40,048 bases of DNA from Welwitschia mirabilis (taxonomy: Eukaryota; Gnetophyta; Gnetopsida; Welwitschiales). The stretch lies in NCBI GenBank assembly GCA_051453625.1, contig JBOZIK010000001.1:207309202-207349249 (forward strand), given 5' to 3'. Position 1 is the stretch's first letter, and each line of letters starts with the position of its first letter. The translations under genes were made by a program, and so were the position numbers. Below are positions 1 through 10,564 of this stretch, piece after piece. The notes beneath the pieces were generated by a model. The model did not search any database, had not been told where the DNA came from, and saw only the letters and a program-made list of their open reading frames with translations.

Positions 1-166
1 AAAAACTACTGTTGGAAATCAATTCTCTAACTCTGAGCCTAGTGCCTTCGTTGGGATTATGACATTCGAGTGAACTCTCGTCTATACTAGTATGTGTTTT
101 TCTACAAGTTATATGATTTACAGGTTTATCTAAGGATTTCAAGATTGTATAAATTCACATCGCAAC
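1..166 (+). mobile_element. 3' end of an Athila-type LTR, plus-strand element
   Basis: The reverse complement of this stretch aligns with the first ~170 bp of the LTR at 516-1771 and with the equivalent parts of the LTRs at 11134 and 36428. Shared landmarks include the 'ctagtatagac' and 'gcactaggct' blocks. The orientation is opposite to those three, so it is the downstream end of the 5' LTR of a plus-strand element that begins before the window. The boundary is placed at the CGCAAC end, matching the terminal CTGCAACA of the 516 copy. Confidence 0.8.
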
Positions 167-167
167 T

Positions 168-184
168 GTTTGTTAAGGGAATAA
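168..184 (+). promoter_or_regulatory. Damaged primer binding site of the plus-strand Athila-type element
   Basis: Directly after the LTR end lies TTTGTTAAGGGAA, which resembles the last part of the primer site at 11113-11130 (ATTGTTAGGGAA in its sense strand). The first half of the expected tRNA-Asp type site appears deleted. This is a positional inference and the match is partial. Confidence 0.4.
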
Positions 185-515
185 TAAAATCTTGAGCTTG
201 GGGGAACTAATGAAAACTAATTTTAATGTAATGTTTACTTCTTAATGAAATGTTTTTATTTTTATAATTATACTATTTAGATGATATTAGATGTTTATCT
301 TTAATATATAAGTTAATATACTAGCTAGTCAATAAGTTAGATAGTTACTATGTTAGTAGGTTATTGTATATATATAATATCATGGTGTTCTATGTACAAA
401 GTATCATTTAACAGAAGGATGAAAGAAAAGATCGAGATGGTAGAAATGCATAACAACCCGAATCATAAACCTATTCCTAAGGAGTAAAGAAAGGATATAA
501 TAAAATAAAAAGAGG
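185..515 (+). mobile_element. Leader and possible gag start of the interrupted plus-strand Athila-type element
   Basis: AT-rich leader following the LTR at 1-166. An ATG at 419 opens a 23-codon lysine-rich frame that ends at a TAA. It may be the start of a decayed gag, but I cannot match it. The sequence stops at 516 where the minus-strand Athila LTR begins. The purine-rich flank AAAAAGAGG at 507-515 is continued on the other side of that element by AAAAGGAATATAAGAAGG at 16195. Confidence 0.35.
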
Positions 516-1771
516 TGTTGCAGTGTGAATTTATGCAATCCTAAAGTCCTTGAGGTAAACCTGTAAATCAAATAACTTATAGAAAAAAACATACTAGTAT
601 AGACAGGAGTTCACCCAAATATCATAATCCTAACAAAGGCACTAGGCTCAAAGTTGGAGAATTGATTTCCATAGTATTTTTGATTTTTTATATTATGATA
701 ACTAAAATAAATTAAATGCAATGCAATGCAAATGGATATGAAATGCAAATGGAACAAAACAAATTCTATTAGTTCCTAATTCTTCTATCACAAGATCTAG
801 CTCCCTATAATTTAGATTAATTAAGAAAAGTACTTAACTTGTTCCTAATTAATATGAACTATGAGATATACTAAGTGGAATAAGGAATGCAATGTGAAAT
901 GGGAATGTAATAACAATGCAAATCTAAACTAACCAAAGTTAACTTTAATAAAAATTATCCTTATGATCTAAATAAATCATAGAATTTTTCCCTTAAACTA
1001 TAACCAACTTAAACCATAAGGGACATAAACAGAATTAAAATGAAAAGAGCAATTGTATTATTTCAAAGAGTAATTAAATTAATTCAAGAACTTTACATCC
1101 ACTTATAATAAAATAGCAATACTTCAATGAAAGAGATTCAGCCTAACACCAAGAAAACTCCTTTTTGTAGCTATTAGATGAACCTCTTATCCTTTAATCT
1201 TTCATCATAAGCATATTAGATACAAAAGATGGAAAATAGAAATGAAGGAGGAAAAGGTATTTATATTTTTACATTAGGGTTCTAGAAACTCAACCCTAGA
1301 AGTTGGAAAAATAACCCTAATAGCCTAAATGGGTCACTTGACCTCATTATAAAGAAGATTCTTTCTAATCATTAAAAAATAGCTTTCATCTTGACTATCA
1401 TGGGGATGACATAAGGGACCTCACCTTACATTAAAAGGTACTTCATCAGCTTCATATCCTACTCTTATCCTTATAGCTTTTGTCCATATTTATAGTGTTA
1501 TCATCCTACTTATTGTGGAGATGACAGAGGGGACAATAGGCTTCCTTATCTTTAATCTTAAAGGTAAGTTAGTCTTTTGCATGATGAATCCTTCTTATGA
1601 GTATGTAATACTAGAATAAGCCTAAGAAACCTTCAAATATGCTAAGAATTACATGTTTTATTGATCATCCTATCAGATCTCTATAATCATTAGTATTACA
1701 TTCAAACCTATGTAAATGTCCTGCAAAAGTATTTAAAATATACTATCAAATTCCTACAAATTAGCATCATA
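516..1771 (-). repeat. 3' LTR of the Athila-type element
   Basis: It begins TGTTGCAG and ends GCATCATA where its homologues end in ATCACA, so the terminal CA has become TA. It aligns along its length with the LTRs at 11134-16194 and 36428-37546. Just beyond its right end the sequence (CCCTCTACTTAGCC) is shared with the element at 37547 but not with the LTR at 16194, which defines the boundary. Confidence 0.85.
1258..1265 (-). promoter_or_regulatory. LTR TATA box (3' LTR)
   Basis: TATTTATA on the plus strand reads TATAAATA on the coding strand of the element. It is at the same place in all three LTR copies (15684-15691 and 37141-37148), which supports a core promoter role at the U3/R junction. 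Confidence 0.55.
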
Positions 1772-3485
1772 ACATAACCCTCTACTTAGCCTTATTAGTC
1801 CCTAACAAAGTAAGTAATCAACTATATTATGAGCTAATTTGACTAAGATAAAATAGTACTGAAAAGATGTAAATTTAGTCCAAATAGATCATGTAAGAAA
1901 AGATATCACAAATAGATTAACTAATACTTAAGCATGTTACAATAGAATAATTAAATGCCATACATATATAGAAATCATAAAAATGTAACATTAATGGCTC
2001 ATGGAATGATAATGTGTAAGCATATGATGAAACAGTAATAACAGACTAATGTGACAGACTTAAGTACTACTAATCCTTAAAAGAGTGATATATTTAAGTT
2101 CATTAGTGTCATCCATAAATGAAAAAGTCAAGAGTAGATATATCATTTTTTAAATGATTTAAAACATAGCTATAAGAAAACTTTGAGAGTGTGATACTAG
2201 ATCTTGCAAGAAAAAGTTCATGAATTTTCCATAAATTTATTTAATTAACATGAATCCAAATAACCCATTATATATATGCATTATGAAAGCTTAGAATATA
2301 AAAAATTTATTTTGAATATCATAGAATAAAGCCTATAAAGATGTCCTACCCCCTTTCACAGGATAAGTAAGGCATCCCAAATTGCATCAAAGATAAAGAA
2401 TGAGTATCATCTCGGCTATCGTGGGGATGACAAGTGTGGAATAACAGTGATCGAAAAGCTATTTGGAGAGAAAAGACAAACTAAAAAAATGCTAAAAGTA
2501 AACAAACTTAATAAAAATAGAAGAAAAATATAAAGAAGGTAAAAAGTAAAGAAATAGCCTAAAAAACATGCCCACAGTGAAGAGGGATGCATGAAGGAAA
2601 ATGTAAAAAGAGAGGAAAATGCACTAAGTAAAAAGAAGCAATGCTCATAGACTCCACAAATTTTCTTGAACTCATCAAAAAAGAAAAACTAGAACTCATC
2701 AGGTCATGAAAACCTATCAAGAATTAATCCCTAGAAAACACATCAACAAGAAACTAAAAAATGATTAGATCTAGAATATGATGTTGAAAAAGTATGGAAA
2801 ATAACTTTGAAAAATCCAACAAAATAAGTAAAGTAAAACAAAATAGAAATGGATAACTAGGAACATAAAGAAGATTAATTTCTTACCCCAAACTCTAACC
2901 TAACAAATTCATTTAGCAACAATTATAAAATCACTTGATGAAAGATGCATGACAATATGTATAAATCATAAAGTAAGACTCAATTAAGCAATGATTATGA
3001 TGATGTCAAGTATGTCTAATGTTATAAAACAATGAATGATAAGATAAAAACCTATTTAAAATAGGAACTTACAAGCTACCATATCAAAACAACACTAGAA
3101 TCCAAAAAATATAGTAATCATGTGNNNNNNNNNNNNNNNNNNNNNNNNNNNNNNNNNNNNNNNNNNNNNNNTAATGCCTCTGGTGACATCAGGGATACCA
3201 CTGACCTTATAGCCTCAAAAAACAATTTATTTATCCATAATGAGGGGAGTGCAACCACTGTTAGAGGAGTAATAACCCACACAACATGGCCAACTAACCC
3301 CCATTGCAGTTCCCACAACTACCATATCGCACTGCCAAAGGCCCCTCTTGGGAATATTTTCCCTAGTGTGCTTCTAGTAGGGCATCATGATAACCATGTT
3401 TTTAAGATAAAACATGAAGGATCATGGTCCNNNNNNNNNNNNNNNNNNNNNNNNNNNNNNNNNNNNNNNNNNNNNNNNNNNNNNN

Positions 3486-3540
<55 letters not shown>

Positions 3541-3900
3541 TTCTTTTTTTCCAATTCAAAGTAACATTCCACATGACTAAGTACTTATGAGGATAAAAGC
3601 AAAGTAATGAGATAAGTAACAAAGTAAGAACATGCAAAAATAATTAATTACTCACATCATTAAAAAAGAGCAAAAAAACTAAAGCATCTTCCTATAAAAT
3701 GAATTTTATAGACATATGAATATCTAAAGATTAGATGAAGTCAATCTTATCATCTAAATGCCCAAGTAAAATATCACTCATTATGAAAACTTTATAAGTA
3801 AATAAAAATGTTAATTTAAAATATTTAAGTGATATCATGATGTTTACCCAAGAAATAAGATAAGAAAGAATTTAGATAATGAAAAAAAGAAGGTCCTTCT
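1772..3900 (-). mobile_element. Athila 3' internal region between pol and 3' LTR, no intact ORF
   Basis: This ~2.1 kb aligns block by block with 37547-39740 of the second Athila copy, so it is part of the element. Athila elements often carry a long region here, sometimes with an env-like ORF. A frame around 3180-3410 on the minus strand is partly preserved in both copies (shared residues near MMPY/MMSY, RGLW and CDM/CDI), but stops interrupt it in each. No transmembrane or protein-family assignment is possible. Two N runs (3125-3171, 3431-3485) fall inside it. Confidence 0.6.
3486..3545. repeat. (TC)n microsatellite
   Basis: Nearly pure TC dinucleotide repeat with two interruptions, ending in a T run. 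It starts directly at the edge of a 55-N gap, so its true length is unknown and the repeat probably caused the gap. Confidence 0.95.
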
Positions 3901-3904
3901 CATT

Positions 3905-4125
3905 GAGAAGGGCCTCCAAAACAAGTACTTCTATCGCGTTCAAGGTTTTATCAGAGGATGACTTAAAAAGTTTTAACTTTTATCCATTAATTTTTTAAAT
4001 CTCTCTAGTATTTGGATTAGATATTTTAACTGAGCCATTTAAATGTACTTTTTCTATAAGATAAGAACTAAACTATTTAGAATTTAACTCATTGTGCAAA
4101 AGTTGTACTTAGGTATTATACAAAA
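3905..4125 (-). pseudogene. Athila pol C-terminal (integrase tail) relic
   Basis: Read on the minus strand, a frame near 3950-4060 gives NGSVKISNPNTREI followed by a stop and KING. This resembles the conserved end of Athila-type polyproteins, where a G-x-V-E-L/I-x-x-P-N-T-G segment precedes F-K-V-N-G. Several stops interrupt it. The second element has the equivalent sequence at 39745-39960. It lies downstream of the integrase core as expected. Confidence 0.6.
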
Positions 4126-4177
4126 TGACAATTTAAGTAGGTTTACAATGCTTATGAATAATCTTTTTATCATGTCT

Positions 4178-4316
4178 AAACTTGACTTAGGCTTTATGAA
4201 TGAATTGAAGATGTAAAGCATGAGTAAATTTTTTATCTAAATTATCAAGGTGGGCTAATTGAGTTTTAAGGTTATCTCTCAAGTCTACAAGGTTAAGTTG
4301 ATGGGTGGATCAATAA
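4178..4316. repeat. First copy of a 139-bp direct duplication at a 100-N gap
   Basis: This part of the Athila integrase 3' region recurs at 5453-5590 in the same orientation, with differences. It starts at AAACTTGACTTAGGCTTTATG here and AAACTTAACTTGAGCTTTATG there. It runs straight into a 100-N gap. See the finding on the two gap-linked duplications. Confidence 0.8.
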
Positions 4317-4416
4317 NNNNNNNNNNNNNNNNNNNNNNNNNNNNNNNNNNNNNNNNNNNNNNNNNNNNNNNNNNNNNNNNNNNNNNNNNNNNNNNNNNNN
4401 NNNNNNNNNNNNNNNN

Positions 4417-5452
4417 TAAGGAACTGACATGTAATAGTCTGAGACTGAGAGGAAAGGGGTTAATTGGATTTTCATGAGGTTAATCAGATTTTCATAGGGT
4501 TGACCGGACCTGAGAAACTAATAGTCCATAGTTTCAGACTGAGAGGTAAGGAGTCAACTAGACCTAGGATGGGGTCGATTGAGTTCTCATGGGGTCGACC
4601 AGATTTTTACGAGGCCGACCAAATAGCATAGAAAAGTGAAATTTGTAAATGTTATGTGTTCATTATCTAGCCATTACCTAACTATTTTCTAACCATTTAT
4701 AGTCGTTGGAGGTAAAATTCATTTATAATAAACCCTAGTAACCCTCCATTATAAATAGCTATGCTATTGATGACCTAGAGATCTTTTGACACTATCTTAA
4801 TTGTGCATAGTCTTTGTGGATCTGAAAGATCAACTGTATGATCATTAGTACATCATTGTATTGCTACACATCTAATTGAAAAGATCTATTTTTGGTAAAA
4901 GATTTTTGTTCAGAATCAGATCTAAGAGCTTCATCATTGTGATCTATTGGAGAAAATCTCTATTCATCATACTACTATCAAATGTGTGATATCTGAGCAA
5001 TCAAGACATCATCACATCACATCCATTATTTTTCAGAGGTTGAGACTTAGCCTATAAAATTCTATTATTAAAGATTGAGACTTAGCTTATAAAAGTCCAT
5101 TGTTAAGATTGAGACTTAGCTTGTAAAAATCCACTTGTAAGGGTTACAAGTGAATCTAACAAAACCTGTGGAGTAACAAATATCCAAGATCAAGCTTAAG
5201 ATATGCTAATCATCAAGAGTGGAGTAGGAGAGTTCCCAAACCACTATAAATCCTATGTGCATCAAAATTGATAGTTTGTATTTTCTGTCTTTTAATTATT
5301 TACTTATAGTTTTTTATTTGTGTATGCACATTCTTGATTACATTATTTTCATGTGCAAACTATAATCAGATAGTTTTAATTTTTGTTTTAAGCATAAGTT
5401 TTTTTGAAAGAACCTATTCACCCCTCCCCTCTCTAGGATTCTCGATCCTATT
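4417..5452 (+). mobile_element. Copia-like LTR fragment (3' part)
   Basis: Sequence unlike the surrounding Athila element. It contains GTCGACC-rich imperfect repeats (4440-4620), a TATAAATAGC at about 4751-4760, and ends with CACCCCTCCCCTCTCTAGGATTCTCGATCCTA. A C-rich 'attcacccc...ctctagg' end of this kind is common at the 3' end of plant Ty1/copia LTRs. The 5' end is lost in the gap at 4317-4416. No coding domain follows, so this is a solo or truncated LTR, or a contig from another locus. Confidence 0.55.
5038..5140. repeat. Three imperfect ~33-bp tandem repeats in the copia-like LTR
   Basis: The unit TTGAGACTTAGCYTATAAAA followed by a variable CCAYTRTTAA-like tail occurs three times in a row, starting near 5040, 5077 and 5110. 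The copies differ at several positions. They lie in the part of the LTR downstream of its TATA-like sequence. Confidence 0.85.
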
Positions 5453-5590
5453 AAACTTAACTTGAGCTTTATGAATGAGTTGACAATGTAAAGAATGAGT
5501 ACATTTTTTATATAGATGGTTAAGTTAAGCTAATTAGGTTTTAAGATTTCATCCAAATCTAAAAGGTTAAATTGATAGGTGGATTGATAA
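5453..5590. repeat. Second copy of the 139-bp direct duplication
   Basis: Homologous to 4178-4316. It begins immediately after the end of the copia-like LTR and continues without interruption into the integrase core region of the Athila element. Confidence 0.8.
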
Positions 5591-5599
5591 GAATTATAG

Positions 5600-6480
5600 C
5601 AAACATCAACTAGTAAAACACAAACTTTTCTATGCATAAGTTCATATGGTAAGAAACCTAGAGAGTTACACTAAGTAGTACAGTAAGCCCAAAGAATATT
5701 ATTAAGTTTAGAGGACCAATTTTTTCTATTGACAAAGAATAATTTTTAAAGCATATTTTTGATTTCTCTATTTGCATTTTTATCTTATCCATTAGTTTGA
5801 AGATGATAGGCACAAGAAATTATATGTTCAACATTAATGAATAAAATAATTTTTCGAAAAAGATGATTAAGAGTTCCCTATCAGTAATGATAATTCATGG
5901 AAAACCAAATAGTTAAAACATATGAGTTTAAACAAAGTTGCAAATGATTCAGGCATCATTTTTGGTAGTAGAAATGACTTTTACACAATTATTAACATAA
6001 TCAATAGCAATAAGGATATAATTTTTATCATGAAAAGGTGGTGTAATAGGGCCTATAAAGCTAATTCCCTAACAATCAAAAGGTTTACATTCAAGTATAG
6101 GCTTAAGAAGCATATCGTGAGAGCAAATTAGAATACCATAATATTGACATGAATCACACCTTCTAGTAGGTCATATAAATTCTTAAAAAGAGTAGGTCAA
6201 TAAAAAATAGAGTGAAGAATTTTCATGGTAATCTTTTAGCTAGTAAAGTATTCTACACAACTCCTTCATGGCAAAGTTTTAGGATTTATAAGGTTTTCCA
6301 CTTGGGTATACACTTACACATAATTTGATCTTTGCAAGGTCTATCGATATGGAGTTCATTCCACTCATAGTTATTAATCCTATGAATAAAAGTTTTATAT
6401 TAGTTATGGTTCTAATGCTGAGGAGTCTTCATAGTCATAAGGTAGTTCACAATATCAGCATACCAAGAAGTGAAATGAGA
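5600..6480 (-). pseudogene. Athila integrase relic (zinc-binding and catalytic core)
   Basis: On the minus strand 6480-6180 gives segments resembling the Athila integrase N-terminus (IVNYLMT, then CKDQIMCKCIP, then LCHEG). The stretch 6090-5900 gives GISFIGPITPPFHDKNYIL, IAIDYVNNCVKVISTT and NDA, matching the core region around G-x-D-F-M-G-P and A-x-D-Y-V-S-K-W. The first catalytic Asp is Ser here. The second lies in an IITD segment near 5880 and is kept. Many stops are present. A plus-strand frame at 5922-6131 is only the complement of this relic. Confidence 0.8.
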
Positions 6481-6499
6481 AGATGAGATAGCATAAATT

Positions 6500-7070
6500 T
6501 TTTTAATTATAAAGAGTTATTCATCAGGAAAAGATTCATTAATGGGGACTTTATCATGAGAGTAAGAAAGTTAAGATAGATGATCAGCACCACTATTATG
6601 TTTTTTAGCCTTATCAATGATGGTAAGATTAAATTCTTACATGAAAAGGATCCATCTAATAAGTCTGACACCATAGTTTTTTTATTTTTTTGATCATAAC
6701 ATAGCAAATGGCTACATGATCCATATAAACATTGATATGAAAACCAATAAGATAATGTCAAAGATGATCTAGATAAAAGATAATGGTAAGTATTACTCTC
6801 TCAATAGCAGTGCAATTGGATTGGTCTTAAGATAAAGTTTTACTAAAATAAGATATGACTTTGAAATCATTTTTATACTTTTGGCTAAGAACCCCCCTAC
6901 AGTAATGTTTCTTCCATCATACATAAGTTCAAAATCTTTACTCCAATTGGGACCTATGACAATAAGTTTAGAAGAATTTTTTTCTTCGAAAGTTTTAAAA
7001 GCATGTTGGTACGAATCATTTCAATTGAATTTAACATCTTTTTTAGCAAGGAGTGGAGATGTTTATAAAT
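6500..7070 (-). pseudogene. Athila RNase H relic
   Basis: Minus-strand frames give GPNWSKDFELMYDGRNITV followed by GGFLA, which corresponds to the RNase H start (P-x-W-x-x-P-F-E-L-M-C-D-A-S-x-x-A-x-G-A-V-L). Later come YFSKTL, CTAIER and LIRWIL-like pieces, ending near ADHLS. The domain sits between reverse transcriptase and integrase as in Ty3/gypsy pol. Frameshifts split the longest remaining open piece (6507-6761) across two frames. Confidence 0.75.
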
Positions 7071-7129
7071 TCTAGCATAAACATGAATAAATCATTAATA
7101 AAAACTAGCATGATAAAGAAAAGATCTAA

Positions 7130-7760
7130 CTTGTTTGACATTAGTTGGAGGGCTAAGGTTTTTAATGATATCAACTTTTATGGTGTCCATTCTAATCCCT
7201 TCTTTTAAAATGTGATCACCTAAAACGATTCCATGTTTGACAAGGAGGAAATTCTTTTTCAATTCAAATGTAAGCCACTCTCAATACATCGATCTAGGAC
7301 TTTTTCTAATCTCTCCATATTTTATTCAAAAGTATCACCAAAGATGAAGAAGTCATCCATAAAAATTTCAATAGAATCTTTTATCATATCAAAAAAGATT
7401 TCCATCATGACTCATTAAAAGGTTCTAGGGTCATTACAAAGTTGAAAGGACATTTGCATAAAATAAAAGGCTTTAAAGGATGAGTTGAGAGTGGTTTTAG
7501 CCTAGTCTTTACTTCCTATACAAATTTGATTATAGTCACTATACCCATCAAGAAAATAATAGTATGCATAACCTTAGACTCTATCAAGTACTTGATCAAG
7601 AAAGGGTAAAAGGTAATGATCATTTTCAGTAATCTCATTAGATTTCTAAAATTAATACACATTATACACACCCTCTTCCCCCTCTTTTCTTTGGAACTAA
7701 TGTTAAAGGACTAATCCACTTACTAGTGGATATGGCATATATGATTTTGGCATTTATAAT
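7130..7760 (-). pseudogene. Athila reverse transcriptase relic
   Basis: The minus strand from 7760 gives AISTSKWISPLTLVPKK, then TENDHYLLPFLDQVLDRV near 7640, then FLDGYSDYNQI near 7550 and QLCNDPRTF. The catalytic FMDDFFIFG lies at 7335-7367, and GDHILKEG-like residues follow. These are the conserved blocks of Ty3/gypsy RT, including both Asp residues of the x-D-D box, and their wording is that of the Athila lineage. At least five stops and some shifts interrupt the frame. Confidence 0.9.
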
Positions 7761-8329
7761 TTAATGATTTGTTTAAGGGCTGAATTAAGTTTTATTTGGA
7801 ATTACCTAATAGGTTTAGCATTATCTATAAGGTAAATTTTATATTAAACTATGCAAAGAGGAATGGCAGCTTAGTCTTTATGTATCCAAGAAAAGGCATT
7901 TTCTTTCGAAGTTAAGAGTGAGATCAAGGTGAATTTCTATTGAGGAATGATAATGTTAATGATTATCAAAGATTTTATTTGATTTTTGGATAGAAAAATA
8001 TATTTTAATCTCTTGGGGCAATTTCTTAAGTTTAAGACTAATATTTTAGTCTATCATCCCCTATGTAATGGAAATGACAAACATGGGACAACACTCTACA
8101 AAAAGTTTTTCTACCAAATAAAAATATTGAGTTTCTCCCTAGTCAATGTATTATTTATCTTCAGACTTAAGACAGTGTGTTTTAATGGGGTTATAAAGTT
8201 ATTTTATGTAGCATAATCAATCTCTCCTCAATTGGNNNNNNNNNNAAAGTTAAAATCGATTCCTGTATCATCAAAAACTTTAATGGTAATTTATTTGTTG
8301 TCAAAATGGTATCTCATCATCCTAGATCA

Positions 8330-8660
8330 TGTGTTGATGATACAATGGGAAATTACATAAAAGACTCTTCTTAAAAGTAGTGGATAACCTCCATCATGCT
8401 ATATCTTAATTATGACAACATTTATAGAATAAAAATATTTCTCAATTTAGATAATTAAGTCCTTGGTAGTTCCTCATAGTTTCTTGATTAAGGTATCAGC
8501 CATATTCAAGATAATTTGTATACATTCTATTCTATTTTCCAACCCAAGTCTCTTACATATGTGGAGAGGCATGATGTTTATACTTTCTCCTATGTTAATT
8601 AAAGCTTTTCAAATTCTTTTATTTTCTTCTAAGGTAACACTCACAATTGTAGCTCTTGGA
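8330..8660 (-). pseudogene. Athila aspartic protease relic
   Basis: On the minus strand DPRATIVSVTLEE leads into KALINIGESINIMPLHIC and KRLGL (near 8550-8620), then MADTLIKK, and finally GYPLLLRRVFYVI. This matches Athila protease, whose active site reads D-L/I-G-A/S-S-I-N-L-M-P and whose second block is P-I-I-L-G-R-P-F-L. The catalytic Asp codon (within 8582-8596) has become Asn by one transition, so the enzyme was dead even without the stops. It lies between gag and RT as expected. Confidence 0.8.
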
Positions 8661-9189
8661 TCTTTAAATTTAGGATACTTTTGCATGACTAAATTGGAAA
8701 GAGATTGAGTAAGAAAAACTTTGCTAGGAATGATATGTTTTTCCTTTCTTCTTACTAAGTTCTTCCATAACTTAAAATATTTAGGATTCTTTTGTAAGAG
8801 TTTTCAAAATGGCAAGTTGATATTTACCTCTTGCATTAAATTCTTCAAGTGTCCATCAAAGTTAGGATTTGTATTTAATCAATCAAGTAAAGAAGTGGAT
8901 GGTTCCTTTGATTTGTTTTTTTGTGAGGATTTAGTAAATCCAAGATTTATACATCATTTTCTTCATTCATTTCATTGTTTTTGGACGTTGAAACCCCATG
9001 GGTAGGAGGTGTTATATATTTTTTACTTCATGTTACTATTTTCAAATCTTTCTTAACTTTATTTGAGTTGGGTAAAGGTTGAGATCCAAGAGATCCTTGT
9101 AGTATTTGTTTGGTAATAATTATTTGATGGAGCAAATTTACTAAGTTTTCAATGTTGCTATTAGTTTTTTCTTATACTTTTCTGATTTA

Positions 9190-10564
9190 TTCTATGGATT
9201 CTCTAAGTGGATCATTCTGATTTTGTTGAAAATCAAGTTAAAATTTGGAATTTCCAAATCTATTTTCAAAAGGTTTCCATTAAGATTGTTTACCTGGTCT
9301 TTGTTGAAATTGTGGTTGGCTTTTAAAATTAGGTGTTCTTTGATTAAAATCACAAGCTTCCTCAAACATCCTTTTCTTGCAAGTTGGTAACAAAGGGCAT
9401 TCTTTTGTTGGATGAGAGTCATCTTCACAAATTTCACAATTTGAAGTTGAGTTTTCATTCTTTCCCACTTATTCAGAAATTATTATTTATGTATTCTTCT
9501 CTAAAGTAGTAGTAAAATATTTCATTAGGTTGGTTGAGTTCTCTCTTTCTTATTCTTTGTCATGATTCACTTCCTTTAAATCTTTTAAAATTTAACCTAC
9601 AGTGTAATTTTCTTTAGTGCATTCAAGCCAAGCTTGACTTGTTTCTATCAAGTTTTTTAACACACTCTATACATCATCTAGGCTAAATTCAACAAGTTTT
9701 ATCCATAAGAAAAATCCATAAGTTTCTTAATTAGAGAATTTAATCCATTATAAAAATAATCAACTAGCTCTTCCTTACAAAATTCATCAATAGGGTTGGA
9801 ATGGCTAGCTATGGTAAAACATTCATAGGTTGTTACACAATCCTCATGAGGTTGTTATTAAAAGTTGGTTACTTATTTTCTTTTTTCCTCATAAAACTAT
9901 CACTCAAGAAACATTTGATAAATACTTCTTATAGTTGACTCTAAGATTTAAGAATTTTATGTGGGATAGTTCTAAGCCAAAATTTTGCTCTTCCTCCAAG
10001 TGTGATTAGAAAAATAATTATATAGGTATGGTCACTAATATGTTTATTTCCATTTCCCGCGGTGAGTATAAGTTATTCAATGTCAGCCAAATGTTGGAAG
10101 GGATCTTCCTCTAATTCNNNNNNNNNNCCTTAAAAAAGTCTGATATACGCTTAAATTTCTTAATTCTATACCATCTCTAGGAAGTAAATCAAAAGGATTT
10201 TAAATTTCATGTTTTCTATTAACAATTAAATATTTAAGAGTAATATTTGTATTCATGGAAGAAGTTCCTATTATGATTGGAGTATTAGATGAAGCAACTT
10301 TATTTTATTTCTGTGAAGATTTTAATACATTTAAATATTCAAAAAATAAATAATATGATCTACTTCTATACTATAATTTTCTTTTGCAAAATCATATTCT
10401 AAAACACTATAAGCAAAAAAATCTTCTTCTTCAATTCTAGAAATTTGCATACCTAGGGTGTGCATATCTAGATTTATCTTAAAGTTGAATAATCCTTTTC
10501 TGATGTTTTCTTTGATTAGGTTTTATTCTCTTTAATATTTTATCTTCTTACCAGAATTCACCAT
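9190..10564 (-). pseudogene. Athila gag relic
   Basis: The start is taken as the ATG at 10564-10562 (MVNSGKK), which opens the frame that continues, with stops, through RIEEEDFFAYSVLEYDFAKE. Past a 10-N gap, frames near 9900-10080 give RAKFWLRTIP and LYEVFIKCFL-like pieces typical of retrotransposon gag (G-x-A-x-x-W-L then F-x-x-x-F). The C-terminal part carries a CCHC knuckle at 9397-9438 followed by a Gln/Pro-rich tail. Gag would form the particle and bind RNA. Stops and shifts rule out a full product. Confidence 0.82.
9397..9438 (-). other. CCHC zinc knuckle of Athila gag
   Basis: Translation CEICEDDSHPTKEC fits C-x2-C-x4-H-x4-C exactly, with all four metal ligands kept. It lies in the longest uninterrupted gag segment (9280-9468). 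Confidence 0.92.

Noticed and set aside
404-592. Minus-strand frame across the LTR start
   Set aside because: It crosses a well-defined element boundary at 516, so it cannot be an old gene; hydrophobic by composition.
5922-7418. Plus-strand frames at 5922, 6881 and 7233
   Set aside because: Complements of integrase, RNase H and RT relics, which carry clear conserved blocks on the minus strand.
8463-9005. Two plus-strand frames (8463-8708, 8721-9005)
   Set aside because: They are complementary to the protease region and the gag-protease spacer of the minus-strand Athila element.
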